Positions 1-9,530 of a DNA stretch of 64,000 nt are shown here, piece by piece (the stretch's first letter is position 1; every line of letters starts with the position of its first letter). The stretch lies in the NCBI GenBank assembly GCA_963799425.1, contig CAWCXA010000011.1, forward strand, positions 62,001-126,000, given 5' to 3'. Under the pieces are notes generated by a model. The model made no database searches. It saw nothing but the letters and a program-made list of their open reading frames with translations, and was not told the origin of the DNA. The position numbers were made by a program, and so were the translations under genes. The stretch is from CAVWSM01 sp963799425. Lineage in GTDB: Bacteria > Actinomycetota > Actinomycetes > Jiangellales > Jiangellaceae.

Positions 1-62
1 CGATCGCCTCCTCAGGTACGGTCGGGACACGTAGCCAGGACCGCCTCCGAGGAGCATCCACG

Positions 63-2015
63 ATGAAGTCCGGGATCGACCGCGCCCATTTCGACACCAC
101 AGTGCGGCCGCAGGATGACCTGTTCCGCTACGTCAACGGCACGTGGCTCAAGTCCGCGGAGATCCCATCCGACCGGGCCTTCGACGGTGCCTTCTACCAC
201 CTCCGGGAGAAGTCAGAGGCAGATCTGCGGTCGCTCATCGAGGCGTGCGCGGCCGGCGAGGCCGAGGGCTCCCCCGAGGAGGCGCAGAAGGTCGGCGACC
301 TCTATGCGAGCTTCCTCGACGAGCAGCGGGCCGACGAGCTCGGCCTCGCGCCGGTGCAGGCCGACCTCGCTCGAGCGCTCGCTGCCGACGGGCCAGATCC
401 CTCGCTGCTGGGCGGGCTGGCCCGGAAGGGCGTCGACGGGCTGTTTGGCATGTATGTCGACACCGACGCGAAACAGCCCGACCGCTACATCGTCAACCTG
501 TACCAGGGCGGGCTCGGCCTGCCCGACGAGTCCTACTACCGCGAGGAGCGCTACGCGGCGGTCCGTGCCTCTTATGTCGCGCACCTCACCGCGATGCTCC
601 AGCTGGCTGGCGTCGACGACGCGTCGCGTCGTGCCGAAGACGTCATGGCCCTCGAGACCCGGCTCGCTGCATCGCACTGGGACCGGGTCAAGAGCCGTGA
701 CGAGTCGCTGACCTACAACTCGATGACGATCGCGGAGCTGACGGCAGCAACGCCGGGCTTTGACTGGCCCAGGTTCCTGATCGGGCTCACCGAGCGGGAC
801 GATGTGCTCGACAACGTCGTCGTACGGCAGCCGAGCTACTTCGCGGCGATGGCCGAGGCGGTCGGCGCGATCGACATCGACGCTTGGCGCAGTTGGCTCG
901 CCAGCAACGTCATGCGCGCCCACGCCCCTTATCTCGGCAAGGAAATCGTCGAGGAGCACTTCGGGTTCTACGGCCGCACGCTGTCCGGCATCCCGGAGAA
1001 CCGCGAGCGTTGGAAGCGCGGCGTGTCAGTCGTCGAGGGCTCGCTCGGCGAGGCACTAGGCAGGCTCTACGTCGCCCGGCACTTCCCACCCGAGGCCAAG
1101 GAGCGGATGCTCGTCCTCGTCGACAACCTCATTGAGGCCTTCCGCCAGGACATCGAGGCGCTCGACTGGATGAGCCCCGAGACCAAGGTCCGCTCGCTCG
1201 ACAAGCTCGCGAAGTTCACCCCCAAGATCGGCTACCCCGACAAGTGGCGCGACTACTCGTCGCTGGTCGTAGAGCGTGATGACCTCGTCGGCAACGTGCA
1301 CCGGGCGCACGCATTCGAGCTCGACCGCAACATCGCCAAGATCGGCCAGCCGGTCGACCGCCTCGAGTGGTTCATGACGCCACAGACGGTCAACGCTTAC
1401 TACAACCCGGGCATGAACGAGATCGTCTTCCCGGCTGCGATGCTGCAGCCGCCGTTCTTCTACGTCGATGGCGACGACGCGGTCAACTACGGCAGCATAG
1501 GCGCGGTCATCGGGCACGAGATCGGACACGGCTTCGACGATCAGGGCTCCAAGTACGACGGCGATGGTGCGCTGGTCGACTGGTGGACCCCCGATGACCG
1601 GGGCGAGTTCGAGAAGCGGACAAAGGCGCTCATCGCGCAGTACGACGAGCTCGAGCCCGAGCAGGTGCCCGGCCACAAGGTCAACGGTGCGCTCACCGTC
1701 GGTGAGAACATCGGCGATCTCGGCGGGCTCACCGTCGCGCACAAGGCCTATCTGCTCTCGCTCAACGGCAACGGCGCGCCGGAGCTCGACGGCTACACCG
1801 GACTGCAGCGCTTCTTTATCGGCTGGTCGCAGTCCTGGCAGTCCAAGGGCCGCGACGAGGAGCTCATCCGCCGGCTCGCGATCGACCCGCACTCACCCGC
1901 CGAGTTCCGCTGCAACGCCGTGGTCCGCAACCTGACCGAGTTCTACGAGGCGTTCGACGTGCACGAAGGCGACGCGCTCTGGCTGCCGGAGGGGGAGCGC
2001 GTCCGCATCTGGTGA
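63..2015 (+). CDS. M13 family metallopeptidase (neprilysin/PepO-like)
   Basis: A 650-residue zinc endopeptidase of the M13 family, full length for the bacterial branch. The zinc site is H485-E-I-G-H489, the third ligand is E548 in the ENIGDLGG motif, and the substrate-binding NAYY motif lies upstream of the zinc site. The C-terminus ends in the usual basic-aromatic tail (RVRIW). No signal peptide or membrane segment is seen, so the enzyme is probably cytoplasmic and cleaves oligopeptides. The ATG is preceded by a GAGGAG ribosome site. It stands just upstream of valS with a 113-base gap and is probably transcribed separately. Confidence 0.93.
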   Translation: MKSGIDRAHFDTTVRPQDDLFRYVNGTWLKSAEIPSDRAFDGAFYHLREKSEADLRSLIEACAAGEAEGSPEEAQKVGDLYASFLDEQRADELGLAPVQADLARALAADGPDPSLLGGLARKGVDGLFGMYVDTDAKQPDRYIVNLYQGGLGLPDESYYREERYAAVRASYVAHLTAMLQLAGVDDASRRAEDVMALETRLAASHWDRVKSRDESLTYNSMTIAELTAATPGFDWPRFLIGLTERDDVLDNVVVRQPSYFAAMAEAVGAIDIDAWRSWLASNVMRAHAPYLGKEIVEEHFGFYGRTLSGIPENRERWKRGVSVVEGSLGEALGRLYVARHFPPEAKERMLVLVDNLIEAFRQDIEALDWMSPETKVRSLDKLAKFTPKIGYPDKWRDYSSLVVERDDLVGNVHRAHAFELDRNIAKIGQPVDRLEWFMTPQTVNAYYNPGMNEIVFPAAMLQPPFFYVDGDDAVNYGSIGAVIGHEIGHGFDDQGSKYDGDGALVDWWTPDDRGEFEKRTKALIAQYDELEPEQVPGHKVNGALTVGENIGDLGGLTVAHKAYLLSLNGNGAPELDGYTGLQRFFIGWSQSWQSKGRDEELIRRLAIDPHSPAEFRCNAVVRNLTEFYEAFDVHEGDALWLPEGERVRIW

Positions 2016-2116
2016 GCGAGCCGCGCCCCACCTACACAGGCAGTTGGCCGGGGGAACGGGCGTATTCGCTGCACCCGGTAACCAGGTTGCCGTTCAGCGT
2101 GATCGTTGGGGGTTCG

Positions 2117-2122
2117 TAGACT
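2117..2122 (+). promoter_or_regulatory. Putative -10 box of a leaderless valS transcript
   Basis: TAGACT ends 6 bases before the valS ATG at 2129 and no ribosome-binding site is seen in between. An mRNA starting at or next to the ATG is the simplest reading. No strong -35 is visible. Confidence 0.4.
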
Positions 2123-2128
2123 CTCCTC

Positions 2129-4741
2129 ATGACCGCGAGCCCCTCTGACCGCACGCCGCTGCCCACTCAGTACGCGCCGCGCGAGGTAGAGGGGCCGCTC
2201 TACGAGCGGTGGGTCGAGCGCGGCTACTTCAGGGCGGACAATACGAGCGAGCAGCCGCCGTACTGCATCGTCATCCCACCGCCCAACGTCACCGGCAGCC
2301 TGCACCTCGGGCACGCGCTGAACCACACGCTCATGGACGTCCTTACCCGGCGCCGGCGCATGCAGGGCTACGACGTCCTGTGGTTGCCGGGCATGGACCA
2401 CGCGGGCATCGCGACGCAGAACGTTGTCGAGCGAGAGCTGGCCAAGGAGGGCTTGTCCCGCCACGACCTGGGGCGCGAGGCGTTCGTCGATCGGGTGTGG
2501 CAGTGGAAGGCGGAGTACGGCGGCAAGATCCTCGACCAGATGCGCCGGCTGGGCGAGGGCGTCGACTGGTCGCGTGAGCGGTTCACCATGGACGAGGGAC
2601 TCTCGCAGGCCGTCCAGACGATCTTCAAGATGCTGTACGACGACGGCCTCATCTACCGCGCCGAGCGCATCATCAACTGGTGCCCGCGCTGCATGACCGC
2701 GCTGTCCGACATCGAGGTCGAGCACAGCGACGACGACGGTGAGCTCGTGTCGATCCGCTACGGCGACGGCGATGCGTCAATCGTCGTGGTCACGACCCGG
2801 GCCGAGACGATGCTCGGTGACACCGCGGTTGCCGTGCACCCTGACGACGCGCGCTACCGCCACCTCGTGGGCACCGAGATTGTGCTGCCGTTGACCGGCC
2901 GGCGCATCCCGGTCGTGGCCGACGAGCATGTCGACCCTGAGTTCGGTACAGGCGCGGTCAAGGTGACTCCGGCGCACGACCCCGCCGACTTCGAGATCGG
3001 CCAGCGAAACAACCTGCCGGCGCTGCTCATCATGGACGAGCGCGGCATCATCACGGCGTCCGGACCCTTCGAGGGACTCGACCGGTTCGAGGCTCGTCCG
3101 GCCGTGGTTGCGGCACTGCGCGCCGAAGGTCGGATCGTGGCCGAAAAGCGGCCGTACGTCCACGCGGTCGGGCACTGCTCGCGTTGCGACACCGTGGTGG
3201 AGCCGCGACTGTCCAAGCAGTGGTTCGTCAAGGTGGCGCCGCTCGCCAAGGCGGCCGGCGACGCGGTGCGTGACGGGCGCGTCGCGATCTCGCCCCGGTC
3301 GATGGAGCCCCGCTACTTCGACTGGGTCGACGACATGCACGACTGGTGCATCTCCCGCCAGCTGTGGTGGGGACACCGCATCCCAGTCTGGTACGGGCCT
3401 GAGGGCGAGGTCGTCTGCGTCGGCCCCGACGAGCAGCCACCGGGCGTGGGCTGGGAGCAGGACCCAGACGTACTCGACACCTGGTTCTCGTCTGCTCTGT
3501 GGCCGTTCTCCACTCTCGGCTGGCCCGAGGACACCGCCGACCTACGGCGCTACTACCCGACTTCCGTGCTGCTCACCGGCTACGACATCATCTTCTTCTG
3601 GGTCGCCCGCATGATGATGTTCGGCCTCTACGCTCGCGACGACGTGCAGCCTTTCGATCAGGTCGTGCTCACCGGGCTCATTCGCGACCGGTTCGGCAAG
3701 AAGATGAGCAAGTCACGCGGCAACGTAGTCGACCCACTCGACTGGATGGACTCCTACGGCTCGGATGCGGTGCGCTTCTCACTGACCCGCACCGCCAACC
3801 CGGGTGCCGACCAGGCGGTCAACGAAGAGTGGGTGCAGGGCGCTCGCGCGTTCTGCAACAAGTTGTGGAACGCCACCCGGTTCGCGCTGATGAACGGCGC
3901 CTCCGTGTCCTCCGCACTCCCGCCCCGAAACGAGCTGTCCGCGGCCGACCGGTGGATCCTGTCACGCCTGCACCAGACGGTGGCTGACGTCGATGCGCTC
4001 TACGAGGACTTCCAGTTCGGTCGAGCGACCCAGACGCTCTACCACTTCGCGTGGGACGAGTTCTGCGACTGGTACGTCGAGCTCGCGAAGACGCCGCTGG
4101 CCGAGGGCGCCGCCGCGGCAGACCGCACCCGCGCGGTGCTCGGGCACGTGCTCGACGTGCTGCTCCGCCTGCTCCACCCGGTGGTGCCGTTCGTGACCGA
4201 GTCGCTCTGGACCGCGCTGACCGGACGTGAGTCGGTCGTCATCGCGGCGTGGCCCCGCGCCGACACCGCCTACGCAGACCAAGCCGCGGAGCGAGAGATC
4301 GCATCACTGCAAGCGCTCGTCACCGAGGTGCGCCGGTTCCGCAGCGACCAGGGCGTCAAGCCGACCCAGCGGGTTGCCGCGAGGCTGACCGGCATCGAGA
4401 CGACGGCGTTGATTCGGCACGAGCCGGCGATCCGGCAGCTGCTGCGACTGGCCGAGCCAGGCGACGGCTTCGGTGCCACGGCGAGCCTGCCGGTCGAGGG
4501 ACTCACAGTCGAGCTCGACCTGTCCGGCGCGATCGACATCGCCGCCGAGCGCAACCGGCTGCAGCGCGACCTGGCTGCGGCCCAGAAGGAGCTAGCCCAG
4601 GTGACCGCCAAGCTTGGCAACGAGCAGTTCCTGGCCAAGGCGCCCGAGCAGGTCGTCCAGAAGATACGCGCCCGTCAGACCGCCGCCGAAGCCGACATCA
4701 CCCGGCTCGAAGGGCAATTGGGTTCGTTGCCGCCCGAGTAG
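2129..4741 (+). CDS. valS: Valine--tRNA ligase
   Basis: Class I aminoacyl-tRNA synthetase of 870 residues that charges tRNA-Val in the cytoplasm. The HIGH signature is H59-L-G-H62 and the KMSKS loop is at residues 525-529. The CP1 editing domain lies between them and contains the TTRAETMLGDTAVAVHP block. The anticodon-binding domain follows, and the protein ends in the valyl-specific tRNA-binding coiled coil (about residues 805-866, rich in Leu/Gln/Arg heptads). Length and order are normal. FolC follows 63 bases downstream, a common actinobacterial arrangement. Confidence 0.98.
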   Translation: MTASPSDRTPLPTQYAPREVEGPLYERWVERGYFRADNTSEQPPYCIVIPPPNVTGSLHLGHALNHTLMDVLTRRRRMQGYDVLWLPGMDHAGIATQNVVERELAKEGLSRHDLGREAFVDRVWQWKAEYGGKILDQMRRLGEGVDWSRERFTMDEGLSQAVQTIFKMLYDDGLIYRAERIINWCPRCMTALSDIEVEHSDDDGELVSIRYGDGDASIVVVTTRAETMLGDTAVAVHPDDARYRHLVGTEIVLPLTGRRIPVVADEHVDPEFGTGAVKVTPAHDPADFEIGQRNNLPALLIMDERGIITASGPFEGLDRFEARPAVVAALRAEGRIVAEKRPYVHAVGHCSRCDTVVEPRLSKQWFVKVAPLAKAAGDAVRDGRVAISPRSMEPRYFDWVDDMHDWCISRQLWWGHRIPVWYGPEGEVVCVGPDEQPPGVGWEQDPDVLDTWFSSALWPFSTLGWPEDTADLRRYYPTSVLLTGYDIIFFWVARMMMFGLYARDDVQPFDQVVLTGLIRDRFGKKMSKSRGNVVDPLDWMDSYGSDAVRFSLTRTANPGADQAVNEEWVQGARAFCNKLWNATRFALMNGASVSSALPPRNELSAADRWILSRLHQTVADVDALYEDFQFGRATQTLYHFAWDEFCDWYVELAKTPLAEGAAAADRTRAVLGHVLDVLLRLLHPVVPFVTESLWTALTGRESVVIAAWPRADTAYADQAAEREIASLQALVTEVRRFRSDQGVKPTQRVAARLTGIETTALIRHEPAIRQLLRLAEPGDGFGATASLPVEGLTVELDLSGAIDIAAERNRLQRDLAAAQKELAQVTAKLGNEQFLAKAPEQVVQKIRARQTAAEADITRLEGQLGSLPPE

Positions 4742-4792
4742 TCCCGCGTCGCTCGCTGAGGCCTGTCGCCCAGTCGCTGATCCGGTCCGGGT

Positions 4793-4798
4793 TAGGGT
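4793..4798 (+). promoter_or_regulatory. Putative -10 box of a leaderless folC transcript
   Basis: TAGGGT ends 6 bases before the GTG start at 4805 with no ribosome site between, the same geometry as at valS and proA. It would give folC a promoter independent of valS. Confidence 0.35.
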
Positions 4799-4804
4799 TG
4801 CGCC

Positions 4805-6151
4805 GTGTCCGTGTCGCCGTCTGCCTACCTCGAGGCCGAGGCGGCGCTGCTCGCCCGCACTCCCGAGCACAAGCTCGAGCCGTCGCTCGACCGCATCAGG
4901 GCCTTGACGGATCTGCTCGGCCAACCACAGCATGCCGCGCCCGTCATTCACGTCGCGGGCACCAACGGAAAGACCTCCACCAGTCGCATGATCGATGCGC
5001 TGCTGCGCGAGTTCGGGCTGCGCACCGGGCGGTTCACCAGCCCGCACTTGCAGAGCATGCGCGAGCGCATCACCCTCGACGGCGAGCAGATCGACGAGCA
5101 GCACTTCCTGGCCGCGTACGAGGAAATCGGGCCCTACCTCGACCTGGTGGACCAGCAGTTCCCGGACACACCGGTCTCGTTCTTCGAGGCGATGACCGCG
5201 ATGGCATTCACCATCTTTGCCGACGCCCCCGTCGACGCCATGGTGCTCGAGGTCGGGATGGGTGGCACCTGGGACGCCACCAATGTCGCCGACGGCCGGG
5301 TTGCCGTAGTGATGCCGGTCGGCCTCGACCATCAGGCCTACCTCGGCGACACGCTCACCCAGATTGCCGGGGAGAAGGCCGGTGTGATCAAGGCCGGCGC
5401 CACGGCGGTCCTCGCCGCCCAGCAGCCAGAGGCGGCGGTCGTCCTGCTCGAGCGCTCGACCGCGGTAGCGGCCACCGTTGCGCGTGAGGGACTCGAGTTC
5501 GGCGTACGGCATCGCGACGTCGCTGTCGGCGGTCAGGTCGTGGCCATCCAGGGCCTTGGCGGGCTGTACGAGGACATCTTCGTGCCGCTTCATGGTGCGC
5601 ACCAGGCGCAGAACGCCGCCTGCGCCCTCGTCGCGGTGGAGTCGTTCCTCGGCGACGGATACCAGCTCGACGTCGACGCCGTACGCGCTGCGTTTGCCGG
5701 GACGACGTCGCCCGGGCGGCTCGAGATCATCCGGCGAAGCCCCACGATCCTGGTCGACGCCGCCCACAACCCGCACGGCGGACAGGCGCTCGCCGCGGCA
5801 CTCGCTGAGTCGTTCACGTTCACCCGCTTGGTCGGTGTGGTGGCCGTGCTTGGCGACAAGGATGCCTACGGGCTGCTCAACGAGCTCGAGCCCGTGCTGT
5901 CGCACGTGGTCGTGACCGTCAATTCGTCGCCGCGGGCCATGCCGCTCGAGGAGCTGATCGAGACGGCCGAGGAGGTCTTCGGCGACGATCGCGTGCTCGC
6001 GGCGGCGCGGCTGGACGACGCCATCGACGAGGCCGTGCGGCTGGCCGACGAGGCCGACCTCTATGGCGGCGGCACCGGAGTGCTCGTCACCGGGTCGGTC
6101 ATCACCGTCGCCGACGCGCGGCGTCTGCTCGGCGCCCCCGAGGATCGCTGA
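4805..6151 (+). CDS. folC: Bifunctional folylpolyglutamate synthase / dihydrofolate synthase
   Basis: Mur-ligase-fold enzyme of 448 residues that adds glutamate to dihydropteroate and to folates. The ATP P-loop is HVAGTNGKTSTS near residue 50, and the central block DAMVLEVGMGGTWDATN and the C-terminal DAAHNPHG motif are intact. The GTG start is chosen because it begins the conserved N-terminus; no good ribosome site precedes it, in line with a leaderless message. The stop codon overlaps the ATG of the DUF4233 gene by one base, so the two are translationally coupled. Confidence 0.95.
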   Translation: MSVSPSAYLEAEAALLARTPEHKLEPSLDRIRALTDLLGQPQHAAPVIHVAGTNGKTSTSRMIDALLREFGLRTGRFTSPHLQSMRERITLDGEQIDEQHFLAAYEEIGPYLDLVDQQFPDTPVSFFEAMTAMAFTIFADAPVDAMVLEVGMGGTWDATNVADGRVAVVMPVGLDHQAYLGDTLTQIAGEKAGVIKAGATAVLAAQQPEAAVVLLERSTAVAATVAREGLEFGVRHRDVAVGGQVVAIQGLGGLYEDIFVPLHGAHQAQNAACALVAVESFLGDGYQLDVDAVRAAFAGTTSPGRLEIIRRSPTILVDAAHNPHGGQALAAALAESFTFTRLVGVVAVLGDKDAYGLLNELEPVLSHVVVTVNSSPRAMPLEELIETAEEVFGDDRVLAAARLDDAIDEAVRLADEADLYGGGTGVLVTGSVITVADARRLLGAPEDR

Positions 6152-6492
6152 TGTCGCTGCGCAGGGTTGCCTCCGCCGTGCTCACGCTCGAGGCGATCGT
6201 GATCTTCCTGGCCATTCCGGTGGCCATCGCAATCTCCGATGTCAACGCCGAGGCGGCCGTGCCGACCGGCCTCGGGGTCACACTGCTTGCCCTCGTCGCG
6301 GTGGCGCTGCTGGGCAAGCCCATCGGCTGGTGGCTCGGCTGGTTCGTCCAGGTGCTCGCGGTGGCGATGGGCTTCGTCGTGCCGGCGATGTTCGTGCTCG
6401 GCGGGTTGTTCACGCTGCTCTGGTTCTTCACGTTGCGGGTGGGCAAGCAGGTCGAAGCCGCCCAACGGAGCGCCGCGCCCGGCGCAGAGTGA
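6151..6492 (+). CDS. DUF4233 family membrane protein
   Basis: A 113-residue protein with about four hydrophobic segments and little else. Small proteins of the DUF4233 family characteristically follow folC in actinobacteria, and its start overlaps the folC stop by one base here. The function is unknown; conservation of the neighbourhood suggests a link with folate metabolism or only co-transcription. The stop codon lies inside the left arm of a long hairpin that ends the operon. Confidence 0.85.
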   Translation: MSLRRVASAVLTLEAIVIFLAIPVAIAISDVNAEAAVPTGLGVTLLALVAVALLGKPIGWWLGWFVQVLAVAMGFVVPAMFVLGGLFTLLWFFTLRVGKQVEAAQRSAAPGAE

Positions 6493-6537
6493 AGCGTTGT
6501 GCACGACACGCTTCGGGCGCGTCGTGCACAACGCTTC
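6491..6537. terminator. 17-bp perfect hairpin between convergent genes
   Basis: Arms at 6491-6507 and 6521-6537 (GAAGCGTTGTGCACGAC and its exact complement) enclose a 13-base loop. There is no T-run on either strand. Because DUF4233 and the GH9 gene converge here and the palindrome is symmetric, it is best read as a bidirectional terminator of the T-less actinobacterial type. Confidence 0.8.
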
Positions 6538-6551
6538 AGTCTTGGGCGGAC

Positions 6552-8936
6552 TCAGTTGTGATGGCCGGAGCGCCCATCATCGAGGTCGGCGACGAAGCTC
6601 GCGATCCACGCGGTCGGAGCGTTCCAGTTGATGGTGAGCTCGTTGGTCGACCACGAGCCGATGTCATCGATGTAGCAGAACTGGTGCACACAGCCCTGTA
6701 GGAACTGCGCTGCCACCGGGTCACCGGTCGAGATCGTGGTCGAGTTGGGTCCGCCCGCCAGCGTGCCGTTGGGCGGGTTGGGGAGGTTGGCGTTGAGCTG
6801 GTCCGAGTACCACCTGCTGTGCTGGTTCTTTGCGTAGACGTCGCCGTAGCCGGTGACGTACGAGATGTTCAGCGCGTTGCGCCCGAGCAGGTAGTCCAAG
6901 CTGCGCACCACGCCGTCGGCGTAGCGGTCCTTGCCGCTGAGGTCGTACGCGGTCGCCATCACCTGCATGTTGTTGAGGATCTGGCTGTTGGAGCCCCAGG
7001 CATAGTTGCCGTCGGCGGGTGCGTAGGCCTGGCCCCAGGCTTGCGCCTTGCCGTCCGCCACATAGCGGTCGGCCGCGCGAAGCACCGACCCGCGCACCTC
7101 GTCGCGGTCGCGCAGCTGGTTGTGCACGGTGGCCAGGTCGAGCCGCGCGAGCGGTGCCACATGACCCCAGTCGAACCCGCCCGGAGTGAAGATGTCGGCG
7201 GTGTGCACCGGCGAGCCAGTGACGTCGCTGCGGTAGGCCCGCTCACCCGTGGTCAGGTAGAGCTCGGCCGCTGCCCAGTAGAACTCGTCACTGACGTTGG
7301 TGTCGTCGTACGGGCCCGATCCTGGGCTCGGGTCGATTGCACCGTCAGCCGCCGGCGCGATGATGTCCGGGTGGGCCTTGGCGGCGGCGTACGCGGTGCG
7401 CGCTGCGTCGAGCAGCTCGGCGGCGAACGCTCGGTCATACTTCTTGAACAGCCGAGCGCCGTGGGCCCCGACAGCTGCGAGGTTGAGCGTCGCCGCGGTC
7501 GACGGCCGGAACAAGTGCCGCTGCTGCGAGTCGGCTGCCGGGTCGAGAGGAAGTCCGGTCCAGTCGGCGTCGGAGATCTTGTGGTGCGCCATCCCGGAGA
7601 CATCGACCAGAGCGCCGTCGATCCCCTGCGAGGCCGAGCCGGCTGGCACCTGCATCTTCAGCATCCACTCGAGCTCCCAGCGGGCCTCGTCGAGGATGTC
7701 GGGTACACGGTTGCCAGTCTCGGGTAGCAGCAGGGTCGAGTCGCCGAGCGCGCCCTTGTCGGCCGAGCGTGCGCGCAGGCTACGTTCGTAGGTCTGCAAT
7801 AGCTGAGCGACGGCGATGCCGCCGTTGACGACGTACTTGCCGTGGTCGCCGGCGTCATACCATCCGCCGGTCACGTCGAGGCTGTAGCCGTCGGGGCAAG
7901 TCCATGGCGCGTCGTACAGCCCCTGGCCGACATCACTCGTTGCCATGCATGGCACGGCGGTGTCGCCCTGGTTGGGCGGCACGCCGACGTGGCCAGCGGC
8001 GCGGCCGTAGCCCGGCATGATCGCATCGTCGATCGCGATGCCACTGCGGTTTGTGTAGAAGACGGTGAGCGCGTCCTTACGGAGCTGTTCGTAGGCGGCC
8101 TCGAGCCCGATGTCGAACGGGTGGCTGGTCTCGCCGTCGGCAACGAGCGTGAAGCCGGAGCCCCTGCGCTCGTACGAGCTGAAGTCGATGGTCGCCACGT
8201 TGAGCCCGGATGAGGCGTCGGTGCCGGCTGGCGTCGTGAAGCCGCGGCGAACCACCCGGCCGTCGGCCTTGTGCAGCTCCCAGGGGAGAGGTGTCGTCGC
8301 GGTGGTTACGACGGTCGCGCCCTTGGGGCCGTCAGTGAAATAGCCGAGCTGGTTGACACGGACTCGTGGGCCAGTGTTGGGAACGTACGGCTCCGGCTCG
8401 ACACCACCGATCAGCGACACCTCCTCGAGGCAGAACGTCCACGGAGTTGCGCTCTTGCCGCCCACCTGGAAGGCGACCTGTCCCGCTGGCAGGTCGAGGG
8501 CAGCCGTGAAGGTGATGGTTGTCGTCGTGGCAGCCGGGCCGAGCGCGGGGTTGGTCTCGGCGACGACCTCGAAGTTGGGCTGCGAGTTGCCGACCAAGGC
8601 GCGAACGTTGAGCGTCGTCGACGCGCTCGCGGTGAAAGAGAAGGAGTAGGACTCACCCGCCAGGATTTCGATGTCGTTCTGCCCGATGATCACGTCCCAT
8701 GGGTTGGTGGTGCCGCCGGGCACCTCAGCGCACAACGTTCCGTCGGCGACGTTCGCGGTGGCGTTGGCGGTGACGAACCAGGGAGCCAGCCCAGCGTCGA
8801 AGCTGCCGTTCACGATCTGTTCGACGCCTTGTGCGTGTGCGGGGCCGGCGGCGAGCCCGATGCCGGCGAGTGTCAGTGCGGCAGCGGCACATGGAGCACC
8901 GATGCGACGGCGAAGGGACGCGGGCGAGCTTGTCAC
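6552..8936 (-). CDS. Secreted GH9 endoglucanase with N-terminal carbohydrate-binding module
   Basis: A 794-residue secreted cellulase. A signal peptide with an AHA cleavage site spans about residues 1-35. A CBM4/9-type carbohydrate-binding module follows (about 38-175), then the Ig-like CelD_N domain beginning PRVRVNQLGY (about 190-275), then the GH9 (alpha/alpha)6 catalytic domain. Catalytic landmarks are GGWYDAGDHGKY (base Asp), the HSRW block, and DDIGSWSTNELTINWN, which holds the proton-donor Glu. The GTG start has a GAGGAG site six bases upstream. A near-perfect CebR operator lies 17 bases upstream of the start, suggesting repression relieved by cellobiose. No other cellulose gene is in the window. 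Confidence 0.95.
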   Translation of the reverse strand: MTSSPASLRRRIGAPCAAAALTLAGIGLAAGPAHAQGVEQIVNGSFDAGLAPWFVTANATANVADGTLCAEVPGGTTNPWDVIIGQNDIEILAGESYSFSFTASASTTLNVRALVGNSQPNFEVVAETNPALGPAATTTTITFTAALDLPAGQVAFQVGGKSATPWTFCLEEVSLIGGVEPEPYVPNTGPRVRVNQLGYFTDGPKGATVVTTATTPLPWELHKADGRVVRRGFTTPAGTDASSGLNVATIDFSSYERRGSGFTLVADGETSHPFDIGLEAAYEQLRKDALTVFYTNRSGIAIDDAIMPGYGRAAGHVGVPPNQGDTAVPCMATSDVGQGLYDAPWTCPDGYSLDVTGGWYDAGDHGKYVVNGGIAVAQLLQTYERSLRARSADKGALGDSTLLLPETGNRVPDILDEARWELEWMLKMQVPAGSASQGIDGALVDVSGMAHHKISDADWTGLPLDPAADSQQRHLFRPSTAATLNLAAVGAHGARLFKKYDRAFAAELLDAARTAYAAAKAHPDIIAPAADGAIDPSPGSGPYDDTNVSDEFYWAAAELYLTTGERAYRSDVTGSPVHTADIFTPGGFDWGHVAPLARLDLATVHNQLRDRDEVRGSVLRAADRYVADGKAQAWGQAYAPADGNYAWGSNSQILNNMQVMATAYDLSGKDRYADGVVRSLDYLLGRNALNISYVTGYGDVYAKNQHSRWYSDQLNANLPNPPNGTLAGGPNSTTISTGDPVAAQFLQGCVHQFCYIDDIGSWSTNELTINWNAPTAWIASFVADLDDGRSGHHN

Positions 8937-8952
8937 GGGGTACTCCTCGATC

Positions 8953-8966
8953 TGGGAGCGCTCTCA
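8953..8966. promoter_or_regulatory. CebR-type operator upstream of the GH9 gene
   Basis: The 14-mer TGGGAGCGCTCTCA matches the palindromic CebR box known from Streptomyces (TGGGAGCGCTCCCA) at 13 of 14 positions. It lies between the GH9 start codon (8936) and its upstream region, where a repressor would block transcription. I saw no second copy in the window, and the LacI-type regulator at 16142 has different sites upstream. Confidence 0.75.
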
Positions 8967-9102
8967 CGAATGACTCGCGGCCCATCGTCGTCCGTCTGTT
9001 TCGCGGGTGTCAACCCTGCGCTTCGGGGTTCCGGCCGACCGACCTACCCCGAGCGCCAGGTAACCTGCCGGGACCGAATCCGTACGACCCTGGAGCACCA
9101 CC

Positions 9103-9513
9103 GTGTCCGAGCGCACGCTCGTCCTCATCAAGCCCGATGCCATGTCCCGCGGTCTGGCCGGGGAGATCCTCGCCCGATACGAGCGCAAGAACCTGCGCAT
9201 CGTGGCCATGGACCTGCGGATCGTCTCCGAGGAGCTGTCCGACGCGCACTACGCCGAGCACGTGGACAAGCCGTTCTACCCGGGCCTGCGGGAGTTCATC
9301 ACCTCGGCGCCGCTGGTCGCCCTCGTGCTCGAGGGGGACCAGGCGATTGACGTCGTACGGCAGATGAACGGCGCTACCGACGGCCGGGTCGCCCTGCAGG
9401 GGACCATCCGGGGCGACTTCGCCCTCTCCAAGTCGCAGAACCTCGTGCACGCCTCCGACTCCGTCGACTCGGCCAAGCGTGAGGTCGCGCTCTGGTTCCC
9501 CGAGCTCGGCTGA
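9103..9513 (+). CDS. ndk: Nucleoside diphosphate kinase
   Basis: A 136-residue enzyme that transfers the gamma phosphate of ATP to nucleoside diphosphates through a phosphohistidine. The family frame is complete: the KPDA motif near the N-terminus, the TIRGDF nucleotide-binding motif and the active-site His116 in NLVHASDS. The GTG start has a CTGGAG ribosome site. The gene stands alone on the plus strand between the divergent GH9 gene and a convergent DUF4118 gene only 17 bases away. Confidence 0.97.
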   Translation: MSERTLVLIKPDAMSRGLAGEILARYERKNLRIVAMDLRIVSEELSDAHYAEHVDKPFYPGLREFITSAPLVALVLEGDQAIDVVRQMNGATDGRVALQGTIRGDFALSKSQNLVHASDSVDSAKREVALWFPELG

Positions 9514-9530
9514 CGTAGGGCCGCGGCGCG

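Noticed and set aside
4592..5905. A 437-codon minus-strand frame opposite valS end and folC
   Set aside because: Antisense to two clear housekeeping genes; the protein is low-complexity and shows no recognisable motif.
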